Shown here: positions 34,400 to 44,730 of the stretch, one piece after another
Numbering within the stretch: position 1 is the first letter of the stretch
Layout of the letters: each line of letters begins with the position of its first letter
NCBI GenBank assembly: GCA_038030265.1
Contig: CM075943.1
Coordinates: 12,338,001-12,402,000, forward strand
Direction: 5' to 3'
DNA length: 64,000 nt
DNA from: Corythucha ciliata
Taxonomy: Eukaryota > Arthropoda > Insecta > Hemiptera > Tingidae
Translations under genes and position numbers: made by a program
The notes under the pieces: model-generated
The model's input: only the letters and a program-made list of their open reading frames with translations
What the model was told of the DNA's origin: nothing
The model's database searches: none

Positions 34400-35620
34400 T
34401 GCGACTTGTTGTGAAACGTGGCAAAGCCATTTGTCTGTTCACGACAAGAGATGAGATATAACACAGTAATAGATAAATGGTATGCTTCTTGTAAAATTTC
34501 GCAGCCTACTTACAGCAGGGATTAACATGTTTTCACAGTTTTGGTTCATCAGTAACAAACGAAATTGTCATTCGTACCACAGTAAAATCAGCAAAGTGAA
34601 GCAAGCGTTATTTCCTGTGTTCTGACAGGAATCTTCAACATGAAAGGAGTGACTCAATGCGGTGGTCACTGTAGCGCAAAGTAAATTTAATTGCAAGAAC
34701 GAAGTTGTTTTTACTGTGTTCCCCACTGTATCTCTAACAACTGTTAAGTTGACGCAAGGAACTCTTATTACCACGGTGAAAGCATATCACACGGTAAATT
34801 CAATGGTGCTTGTACTGGTTTTTGAAAAGGAAATTTTACTTCACAGAGATCAAGTGAGAAACTCAATCCTGTAGTAACATGTCCTGTAGTAAATGCTGAG
34901 AACCAAAACAAAATTTAAAAAAAAAAGAATTATTTTATCTTCTTGCAGAGCAATTCACTCTCAAGGATGCTATCTGACAACCAGGCTTAATTAGTAAAAA
35001 AAAAAAAAAAAAAACTCAAAAAACTCAATTACGTAGTCACTCGTATTTAATTCAAAATTACTGAGAATTGATGTACAAAACAACTTTACAAAAAACATTA
35101 GTAATTTACAAAACACGTGAGAGAATCCAACACAAAGTTATTTCATTGATTAGGAAATGAGTAACTTTGAGCTTGCCAAGCTCAAAGCCGGGTTGCTAAG
35201 CCGGTAAGCTAACAATTCAGCGACGTAGGCCTTCCGATTACTCTGTGTCATGCATTCAGCGGCCCTTTTCGCGTTATTCACAATTCCACGTGCGTACCAA
35301 TGCTTTCCACGAAGGCATTCTTGCCTCTTATGTATAATTCGGGCTTCACAGTTTCCAATAATTCAGTCAATCAATTCTGAAAAAGAGAGGTGGGTTTAAA
35401 ACATTTTTATTTCACCGATGTCTTGGTTAGTAGGTAACCATGTCCAAGTACCCACCCACCCGCTCAAGCGACGATATAAGGGGGTACCAAGAGGGTAACT
35501 TCTTGGTCGTATAGTGCATAGGATCCCCACTGTTGAATGAATAACTAAATTTTACAAAAACTTTTCCCCCGCAATTTCCATTTATTTTTGACAGTATCCG
35601 CAGGAACGACACATCAGAAG
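34400..35620. other. Mostly non-coding; one unassigned minus-strand frame
   Basis: The minus strand from about 35365 to 35150 is open for about 70 codons (GKHWYARGIVNNAKRAAECM, then YVAELLAYRLSNPALSLASS) and is preceded by CTCTTTTTCAG, a good acceptor-like sequence (about 35376-35386). An in-frame TGA lies just inside. It reads like real coding sequence but I do not recognise the family. The rest has A runs and no gene. Confidence 0.3.
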
Positions 35621-36318
35621 CAGGGGCGTAGCCAGCCCGTGATCAAGGGGTGGGCAACCAGATAGGCACGGATCCACAGTGGGGGGGGGGGCAAGTCTTG
35701 ACAAAAAGTGTTCGTTCGCGGATGAAATCCAGTAAAGAACATTTTGCGGCTAAAGACTGAGGAAAAACACCCATTCAAGGCTAAAATTAAAAAATAGCGC
35801 TGATTCACGTTTAATAAATTTCATTGTTCGCGCTTGAAATTGAAAAAAAAAGCTAATTCGTGGTTTCGCGATGCAAAACCCAAGACGAAATTAGAGCTCT
35901 TTTCACAGCTAAAATTGACAAAATAAATCGCTCGTTCAACGTAGAGTTGAGCAATATCACTCATTTGCGGCTAAAATTGAGAAATAGAGCTCATTTACGC
36001 AGGTAAAGTCGAGGAAAAACTGTTCTTTTGCGACTGAACTTGACAGAACGCACCAATTCGCGGTTCGGCGATGCCCATAGTGCTGGTCGTAATTGAAATA
36101 GTAAATCAAAAATGCGTTATTTCACGGTTTTTTTGAGACCTTTTCATGGCTAAAATGAAGAAAATGGGCTAGTTCAAGGTAGAATTGAGAAAAAGCACTC
36201 TGTTTCAGCTAAAGTTAAGGAAAACGTCAATTCGAGGCTAAAAACAGTGCTCATTCACGAGTAATATCGGGGGAAAACTCTGTGTAACTACTCTTGAAAA
36301 AAACTGGATCCACGCCTG
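35621..36318 (+). mobile_element. Short CAG-ended element carrying a 31-bp array
   Basis: The left end is CAGGGGCGTAGCCAG and the right end is CTGGATCCACGCCTG (reverse CAGGCGTGGATCCAG). This pairing resembles the termini of non-autonomous hAT-type elements. The interior from about 35690 is a family A minisatellite array in the A-rich orientation. No matching 8-bp target duplication is visible, so the ends may be degraded. Confidence 0.5.
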
Positions 36319-37310
36319 ATGGATATGGCGTAAGAGCAGACTATGGCTTTGGCGCCCTCAACTCGGCATGACCGAGTACGGGCTCACTGATTGATTGATT
36401 GATATGTAAGCAGCTTCACTGGCGAAACTATCAGATGCACTGTTGCCTGGATCTGGAGGTGAGAATCGCGTCAATTCACGGTCATCAGAGACTAAATTTG
36501 CACAGAAACGGCCACTGTCCGTCAAAAAATAAATATCTTCTGGAAAACTGTCGTTTGTAGCCTTCTATTTCGGATTTCATGTCGAAAAACTGAAACTTCT
36601 TCCCTCGATTTGGTTTTGGATTTAAACTTCAAATTTTAGACCTAAGACGAATATCTAAAATCTAAACTGAATAAGCGCCCAAATCCAGCGGGTTCCAATT
36701 TGCTTTCATCTGCATTTTCAGACCTCGAGTCCTCTACTGGGTGAGGAAAGGAGAACACGTGGTCCAACTGATTAACACTGTTTGGAGTGGGGGGGGGGGT
36801 TACTGAGCCACTGTAAGAATTCGTTTTGCACCACACGATTCCTTAATTTGTCAACAGGGATATTAGTCCAATGTATACGTTGCAGGAACCTGACCCTCTT
36901 TGGCCACAGTAATGTTCGTGGTGCTGATGAATTCCACGCAGTAATCACCCGTCTGCCCCGCTATTGTTTTTTTCTTTATGACAAAACAATAGTTCCTGTG
37001 TTCAACTTCTACAGTGCAACGTGGATAAATTTACTTTGCTCCCAGTTCCTAGTAGTCTGTTACATTACGAAACATAAAAACGGTCACTTGGCCATTGAAA
37101 TCATTACTTGTCCCAAATCATTCGTTTCTACGTACACCATTATTTCTTCGTTTGGTCCTTTTTCTTGGTTTTTCCGTGATATAGCTTAGCAGTTGGCTCA
37201 AAATTCTCTCATTGAGAACCCCCAGAATACACGGACTCTAAAGGTCTGCCGCAGCATTTTGTGCCTCAGCCCTCAAGCTGCATACATTTTTTCCCAACTT
37301 TGCTGTCATA
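36319..37310. other. Intergenic, no supportable gene
   Basis: It contains a few family C-like words (36530-36670, AAAACTG) and a G run near 36788-36799. The 135-codon frame at 36782-37189 lacks any recognisable domain and starts inside that G-rich sequence. Confidence 0.4.
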
Positions 37311-37453
37311 GGCCCCTTTTACACGAGTAAGTTTTTTGTTCAAAAATATGTTCAATCTGATCACAAATAGATGATTTGAGGGAGGGAACATCTGCCAATT
37401 TTTTTTCAAAATGGCTACTTTGATCAAAAAACTTACTCGGTGTAAAAGGGGCC
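37311..37453. mobile_element. 143-bp MITE with 33-bp inverted repeats
   Basis: The left end, GGCCCCTTTTACACGAGTAA then GTTTTTTG, is mirrored on the right (reverse strand GGCCCCTTTTACACCGAGTA). Flanks are ATA on the left and TTA on the right, so a target duplication is not clean. Size and terminal style match the other Harbinger-type MITEs here (54588, 59430). Confidence 0.8.
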
Positions 37454-37627
37454 TTATACCAGCACCGATACCGATTTTATGGTCTCGTTGCAATCTACAG
37501 GGCACTGCGGGCGTTAGGACTTGATCGGGGACTTAGGCATTCTACCTCGTTAGATTCAGCCCAGCAAAGCAGATTGTGATCTTTTGTATGTAGTTTTTCT
37601 CTCCGACTTGGTTGAGATCAACCATCA

Positions 37628-38345
37628 GTGCGGGCTTTAAGGGGGGGGCGACCAGGGCAATCGCCCGGGGGCGCCGTGTCCTTAGGGGCGCGTCTAGCAA
37701 AATGATAGGGGGGGAGGAGGAAAGGTGGGCGAAAAAAATGACCTAAGAAGCGCATTTGATTTATGAATATTTCAAAACTATAAAATAGCCGAAAATTGAA
37801 GTTTTTCCCATTTGAGCCGTGAATTACAGAGCTCTTCCTCTACAATTTGTCCGCGAATAGGTGATTTTCCTCAATTTTAGCTGTGAAGTAGCGTTTTTAT
37901 CCCATCTTAGCGATTTTTCTCAATTTTTGTCATGAATTGAAGTTTTCCTCGATTTTTGCAGCAAATTAGCTTTTTTTTAACCTTTTCAGCAGTGAATTAG
38001 CCCTATGGGCTGCAAGTATAGCGTTTTTCGTTAATTTCAGCCGCGATAATTAATTAGCGATTTTTCTCAATATTGGCCGCAAATTGGTGTACGAACTATT
38101 TTTGTCCCGCATATACAATTTTGTTTTTTTTATGGAATAGCGCATTTTTTTCAGGTTTAGTGACGAAGTTGCCTTCAGAAGCAACAGATTATTGTATTTT
38201 GCTGAATTTTAGCTCCGAGTCAGCGTTTTTACTAAATTTTAGTCGTGAATGGGCGTTTTCTCTAATATAACCGTGAATTAGCCGATTTTTTTCATTTGAA
38301 CCCGCGAATGAACGTTTTTTCTAGACTTTATCCGCAAATTATTAT
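37628..38345 (-). repeat. 31-bp array (family A) behind a CAGTGCGGGC terminus
   Basis: From about 37780 the T-rich family A unit repeats (TTTTTCTCAATTTTTG, CGTGAATTAGC). The variant monomer GAAGTTGCCTTCAGAAGC lies near 38164. The left flank CAGTGCGGGCTTTAAGGGGG resembles a CAG-type hAT-like terminus. I do not see the matching right end. Confidence 0.6.
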
Positions 38346-41300
38346 ATTCACTATTTATCAAGAATAGGCAGATAATAGAAAGAAAAATTGGAGGAAAAAG
38401 GAAATAGGTCGTTCCTCGATTTTGTTTTTCAATTTTTCAACGAAACTTCGTGAAATCTATTTTGTGGGCGGACAGTTAAAAGTGGACTATAAACAATCTT
38501 GGTGCGGTAAGTCTATCCCAATGGGGTGGAGGGCGAGTGTAAGAAGACCGTGGAACTTGTCTTTGGACTCAACTCAATCTTTTACATGTAGAGCGATGGG
38601 AGTGAGTGTGTAACAGAAGGCACCGAAAAGAAGAGTTTTAAAAGAAAGAACTGGAACGGTTTCAAATAGTTTTCTGTTTTTTTTTTTTTTTTTGTTTTTT
38701 GTTTTTTTTTGTCTTTCTATTCACCATAGCAATTCCTTGCTATAGGAATCTTCGCCCTTACTCAATCTTATGTCTCAGAAGAAAAAAAAAGGAAGGTTTA
38801 TGTTGAGTGCCAGGAGAAACTTAAAAAAAAGGCGGATACTTGCTGCTCCAAATTTATAGTTCAGTCTACGGGTCCTTTCCCTCTCTCAAAAAGAATAGAT
38901 TTCATGAAACAAGAACCAAAAATCATATTTTTTCTCCCTTCTTTCCCTATCTTTTCAATTTTGACAATTTTAAAAATGTTGAATCAAGAAATCAAGGGTT
39001 CAGGAACCTTGATTAGGCGTAGTCTTAAGAATTATTTAATTGAACCGAAAAACTAGCACCATTCCACATTATAAGCCAACATTTTAACAATATCCCAGTT
39101 TTTTTTACGAGAATCCTTTTTATTTGGGCTAAATATTACCCCCCCCCCCTCTCCCACACATTTAATCGACCCTTGCTGTACAACCTCGGAACTTTCCTTA
39201 TTTCCCGCACCATCCACTTCACCGTCTTCAGTGTGAGAGTTTACGACAATATACAGTAGCCTATAATCCACGTGGTTTAACTTTTATAAAGACGGGATAT
39301 AGGATGATAGAGGATGATCAGGGAAGAGATGGCTATAGTGGAAGTGAGTCGGGAGGGGGGGGGTTTCCATTTCAGGGTATTAAGACTTTCGCCTTTGAAA
39401 ATGTAAAACGCATCCATACTGAGCTAATTTAATGAGGTTCACTTTCATCGTTGAAGTAATACACACAGAGCTGTAAAATCAGCTGGTGGAAGGGGGTAAA
39501 TGGTTGAAAGTTCATGGTGAGAATCAAAGGGATGAAATTCATATATGAGAAGTGTAAGCAGAGGTGTCTCTATCAATTAAAAATTGTTAGGGGTAAAGGT
39601 CAGCGAGAGCACGATTTTGTTTTTGTCTAATGCTTTATACATTATACAGATTGGATTAGATAAAATGTTTAACCGGGATAAATTTAATTAACGGTCTGGC
39701 ACACTCAACGCTACTTTTCAATTAGCTAAAAAAAAAAAAAAAAAATCGTTTTCCATGCCAAAACTATCACATAACCTAGCTATGTTTATAGTACATACAT
39801 TACAGTATTGCTTTTCTTTATTGGTGGTTTGGTTTTTTTTTTTTTTTTTGTATGCATATAAAAGGTCAGAAAAGCTCGCAGATTCGCCAACAATACCCGT
39901 TGAACAGGGAAATGCTTTTATCTTTATTCCTCTCTGTCCCACCCCCCTCTTGAACGCACGACCCCTTTGCAGCGTTTTCCCGAGCAAACCACAGACATTC
40001 TTCTCTTTCTAACTCTCTCATTCACTCCCCCCCCCCTCACTCAACTGGTATCCTCCCTCACTATTTAATAACTGCAAATAACATTTACCCTCCTCCTGTT
40101 ATGTATACGTTTTTTTGTTTTTGTTTTTGTATTTTTTTTTAAGATAAAAGTTTTAAACATTCACCCATTCTACCATCCCCTCACCATTTTTTTTTATTAC
40201 AGGGACAGTAATCGTTAAAAACTAAATTGGTTTGAATTAAAATTTCGAGATTTAAAAAAATAAAGTGCGCATCGTAATTTTTCCCTCCTGCTTTTACGAC
40301 TGATACGACTTTAAATTAATTAATTTTTACAACAATACGGGTAGTCATAAAAATGCAAAATAGGAAGTTGATCAAAAAATTGCTTGTTCCTACCTCGTCT
40401 CCTCTTTTAACTCCTGAGACTTGTTTTGGTTACAAAAATTAAATAAGGAAAAAAAATAAAAAAAGATTCACCCTGCTTATAACATAGGCGCATTGCGAAC
40501 AACCCTTCTTATCTCTGTTTGAGACGCAGTAAGAAGAAGAGGAGGGGTTGAGGGTGAAAGGTGTTTACGAGGATAAACCGAGTAATTCGTCGCACACCTC
40601 CCACCACTCACTCCATTTGCAGCGCATTGAAGCACAGGTGTGGTTGCTCCCGTTTGTAAATATTTGAACACTTAATCTCGCCGTTGGAGGGCTTCCCCCT
40701 TCCACCCCCAACCCATCACTTTTCGTTCATTCCCTTAGGGGTATGGAGGTCAAAAGTGGGTTTTTTTTGGTGATGTTACTGCGTTGTATTGTTGGTTGTT
40801 AAGATTGTTGCGGTGAGAGTGTTTGATCTGTGGAAGGGGGAGGGGAGGGCTCACCCAAATTCCAAACTTTTATACAACACAAAAATAATAATAGGGGTAT
40901 TCATGCTCTGAAGTTTAACATATGTTATCGACGTAAACCCTGTTATTTCGTATTTTTTGTGTTCAGTTTCTCCGTTTCTATGGCCTTACCAATCTGTTCG
41001 GAATTTAGCATATAACAAATACAAGGTTTAACATTTTTCATGAATACCCCTAATAAGTATAAAGCGGCTTAAAATCAGATTGCAGAGGTTGGTTTTTGAA
41101 GCACCCCTGCAATGCCCTTCAAGCCGACCCAGCTCAAACTTATTCCAACCAAACCGACAAATCTCCTAAAAACCAGAAGGGACCTAGAACTGCGGTAAAT
41201 TACGAATAAAAAAACGTTTGTTTCGTTTAAAAATAAAACAAATATCATGGCTAGGTTGAATTAGTCGTTGAATTTATAACGCAACTTTACTCGCTAATCT

Positions 41301-41955
41301 TAATCTACAACTTTTGCGTGTCGACTTTTTTTTTTTACCCCTCACTCCACTCCATTCACCACCACCCTCTAGCTAACCACAAAACCTGTCTCTTCGCACA
41401 TCTTTAAATGAAGAGAAATTGTCAAGTACACGTTCTGAAATAGGAGTGTGAAGAGAGAGAGGGTGTGAGAGTGTAAGGGCGGGAGTGAGTGAGAGCGATC
41501 ATTAATTAAAAGTATACGGCAGTAACGGTAGAGCTTCGCGTTTATTACAATTTTAAACTTGAAAGTGTGATGTATGACGAAACCTGACGCAGATTCTGGA
41601 AAGGTGGTGGGGAAATAATGAAGGACGAGTTTTAACGAAAGTTTTTTTATATATATATATACATACAATCGTAAATGTAGTGAACGCGTTCATCAAGAGA
41701 AAAGGGACATCACAAGAACGATAATAAATTGTTTTCTTCACCGAACCAATTATTTTAATTGGTGCCGTTTGGCGAGTAATGGAACGATCAAAACGCGTGA
41801 AAATGGCCTAAACAAGTTGAAGAACGCCCGGGGACAAGCTTCGTTTGATTAACTTTTTTTTCCCCCCTCGGCTAGCGCTGAGAAAAAGCGATCCTTGGCC
41901 GTTAAAAGTATACATAAAAAGTGCGTACGAGGTCCGAGGCGCGTTTGGAGTTATG
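38346..41955. other. Long non-coding stretch, homopolymer rich
   Basis: T and A runs (38680-38715, 39727-39745, 39834-39849), C/G runs (39141-39150, 39353-39364), a TA run (41649-41660) and short frames without domains. No gene or element is supported. Confidence 0.45.
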
Positions 41956-42340
41956 GTACTCCTTTTGGTGGCCGTCAATTTGCGATTTTTTTTCCATGTT
42001 GAGCCGCGAGTTAGCGATTTTGCTCAATTTTTGTCTTAGATTAGCGCTGTTTTATGATTGGCAACAAAGTTGCCTCCAAAAACTGCGGCACGCCATTTTC
42101 TCAATTTTATGCATCAATCATCAATTTTCTCAAATGAGCCCAATTATTTTTATTTTAGTCGAAAATTAGTGTTTTTCCTCGTTTTAACCGCTAATTAAAT
42201 TTGTCTACACTCTAGTCACGAATTGGAGTCCCTCCCCCACCTAGCGCTTTTTCTGAATTCTGCCACGAAGTCACCTTCAGAAGCCGCGAATTGACGTTTT
42301 CTTCATTTAAACCGCTAATTAGCTTTCTTTTCTCACTTCA
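41956..42340 (-). repeat. 31-bp minisatellite array (family A)
   Basis: T-rich units (GAGCCGCGAGTTAGCGATTT, TTTGCTCAATTTT). Variant monomers CAAAGTTGCCTCCAAAA (42063) and CGAAGTCACCTTCAGAAGC (42266) are present. The array ends about 100 bp before a gypsy protease remnant. Confidence 0.7.
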
Positions 42341-42439
42341 ACGTTTCTCCTCAATAGTATTCCATAGTTGAACCAAACTCTGATGGTATGTCCCATAAAT
42401 TAACGGAGTTCAAAGTAGAAAACGAGTTTCTTCGATCAG

Positions 42440-43857
42440 ATGTTCTCAAAATCCGTTTGAAGCCTCGTTTTTCGTTATAGCTGATGTTGATAAGTCCATT
42501 ATCGGAGCTGACTTCATCAGTCATTTCAATCTCATAACTCCACCACAAAAAAAAAACTAGTAGACCCACACACAAAGAGTCAAAAAACAGCCGAAATCCT
42601 CGAGTCCTCGAATCCAGCCACGAAACCATTACCACGGTTGTCAGGAACGAAGTTTTCGCGGAACTTCTCACGCGCTACCCAAGTATTACGAACCCATCAC
42701 TCACCGATAGACGAGCAAATTAAAAAAAAAAACTCCAACAATGGAGTTTCCCGTTCGATTGAAACCACCGGTCCACCTATTTATTACCGTCGTTGACATC
42801 TCCCTCCAAACTAACTCAAGTCTGCGGAAAAACCCTTCCAAATCATGATTGATAAAGGTATCTGCAGATCCTCCAAAAGCAGTTGGGCCAATCCTTTGCA
42901 TTTGGTACCCAAAAAGTCAGGTGATTTGAGGCCATGCGGAGACTATCGTCGCCTCAATGCTGCAACCAAACCAGACAAGTACCCTATTGCTCACATTCAT
43001 GACTATAATCATATGCTTCACAACAAGACTATTATTTCAAAACTCGATCCCGTAAAGGCTTATTACCACATTCAAATGGATCCAAAAGATGCTGAAGAAA
43101 CAGCAATCATGACTCCATTCGGCTTATTCGGATTTTTGGTCATACCATTTGGTCTCTGCAATGCACCGTCAACTTTTCAGAGGTTCATCAATAAAGTCCT
43201 CTAGGAAATCTATTTTGGTTCTACGTACTTGGATGACATTCTCATCGCATCTTCAAGTGTAGAAGAACGTTTTTATCACTTGGACTTAATTTTTCGAAAA
43301 CTGGACGAATTTAACATCTGTCTAAACATCGAAAAATGTAAATTCGCCCAAAAAAAGGTTTCATTCCGTGGCCATCACGTCTCTCCGTCTGGAATTTCCC
43401 ATCTTCCTGAAAAATTCGAATCTATTCTCAAATAGAAGAAACTCAAGGCCATCAAATCTCTTCGTCGTTTTCTCGGAATGATCAATTTTTACCGGCGCTT
43501 CATCCCTCAGGCCGCCGAAATTCAAATTAAATTACCCGACCTCACAAAATTAGGCACAAAACAAGACTCCCCTCATCACCTGGTCAACTGAAACACAATC
43601 CGCGTTCGAGACAAGCAAAACTTGCATAGCACAAAGTAGCTTCACTCGCTCACCCCTGACGTCGTTACCACTAGTCTTAATGTTCGACGCATCGGACTTC
43701 GCTGTTGGAGCCGTAATGCATCAAGTCAGCAATGGAGCCCTTCGGTTTTTACTCAAAGAATCTCTTTAGCGCTAAAAAAAAGTACAGCACGTATGAACGC
43801 GAACTGTTGGCCATTGCGGATCATGAACGGCCTTCGGTGTTATTTACTTGATGGATG
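42440..43857 (+). mobile_element. Ty3/gypsy LTR retrotransposon remnant 1
   Basis: Order of visible domains: the end of an aspartic protease (IADVDKSIIGADFISHF, about 42475-42530), RT (42845-43500) and the start of RNase H (43680-43857). There is no gag, integrase or LTR. The right end is abutted by a tRNA-like SINE. Several stops and frameshifts mark it as old. Confidence 0.85.
42845..43857 (+). pseudogene. Gypsy reverse transcriptase and partial RNase H
   Basis: The RT frame contains SSKSSWANPLHLVPKKSGDL, RPCGDYRRLNAATKPDKYP, ISKLDPVKAYYHIQM (first catalytic Asp in L-D-P rather than the commoner L-D-L), PFGLCNAPSTFQRF and TYLDDILIAS (catalytic DD). It then runs through FRGHHVSPSGI and LRRFLGMINFYRRFIP. 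In-frame TAG codons at 43202-43204 and 43433-43435 and a TGA near 43590 break it. RNase H begins at 43680 with MFDASDFAVGAVMHQ and, after frameshifts, KKYSTYERELLAIAD. It ends at about 43857, before the tether region. Confidence 0.88.
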
Positions 43858-44036
43858 AGGCAAAGATGTTGTCGCCGGTATTTAATTTAAAATGATTTCT
43901 TCCGGACGACGATGGATGGGCAATGCCCGACACGATTCGAGTTTCGAGAAAAAATGGGCTCCCCGGCGGCATTTGAACCCGCAACCTCTGGAGATTACTA
44001 GTCAAGCACGCTGCCAATAGCGCCACGGGGACGCCT
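43858..44036 (-). mobile_element. tRNA-derived SINE
   Basis: On the minus strand, 44036-43960 folds as a tRNA-like head. An A-box-like TGGCGCTATTGGCAGCG lies at 44025-44009, an anticodon-loop-like CTAGTAA near 44003-43994, and a B-box GGTTGCGGGTTCAAATGCC at about 43986-43968. The AGT loop points to a tRNA-Thr ancestor. A tRNA-unrelated body of about 100 bp follows. Acceptor stem pairing (GTCCCCG / CCGGGG) is imperfect, which argues for a SINE rather than a working tRNA. It sits inside or against the gypsy RNase H region. Confidence 0.65.
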
Positions 44037-44290
44037 AACCCCACCCAGGGTCACTGTTTTTCGAAACTCTAGGCGTTTCTCCTTATGACAGGAGAGTTAC
44101 TCAAATAAACTCCAAAAACACCGGTCCTATTTCGATGCCAATGCACTGCTAAAATTAGGTATAGAACGTCAATCTGTAGTTTCGGCAGCTGTTTTCGAGA
44201 AATCACGCTAATTTCCACGAACTGCATGGAGCGGGATCGCGGCTACTTAACTGAGAAAAATCTCTACAAATCGTTGATTGAAATGAAGAA
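44037..44290. other. Spacer, nothing recognised
   Basis: No gypsy sequence resumes after the SINE. No gene is supported. Confidence 0.35.
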
Positions 44291-44730
44291 TAAATTGCTG
44301 ATACCCAGCTAAAATTGAGGGAGATAGTGGTTGAAATTTAGTATATAAGTGTTCACTCCTGGTTGAAATCGAAAAAAGGCGCTATTTCAGGCTAAAAATG
44401 TGCACCATCGCTTATTTGAGCTTAAAACATTGTAGTAAAATTGGGGGGAAAAAAAACTTAAATTCGTGGCTTAATTTGGAAGAAGGGCTAATTCACCGCC
44501 ATAAGATTGAGAAAGAGAGCTCTTGTTCAAGTCTGAAATTGAGAAAAGCGCTAATTTGGGGATAAAATAGAAAAAAAAAAAAAACACTGATTCGCTTGCT
44601 GATGTGGTTTTCATGGGGCAATGTCGAGACTAGTATATGAGAAAAAATCGCTCTCTCGTGACCGAAATTGAGAAAAAGCGCTCGATTGTGTCTAACATTG
44701 AGAAAAACAGTTTATTCGCGGTTGAACGCA
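44291..44730 (+). repeat. 31-bp minisatellite array (family A)
   Basis: A-rich units such as GAAATTGAGAAAAAGCGCTC and ACATTGAGAAAAACAGTTTATTCGCGG. The spacing near 44650-44720 is about 31 bp. Confidence 0.7.

Noticed and set aside
36782..37189. 135-codon frame
   Set aside because: It begins in a G-rich run, has no domain and no codon or splice support.
42351..42671. 106-codon minus-strand frame
   Set aside because: It is the antisense shadow of the gypsy protease remnant on the plus strand.
43960..44036. Functional tRNA gene
   Set aside because: Acceptor and other stems are imperfect and a SINE-like body follows, inserted in a transposon.
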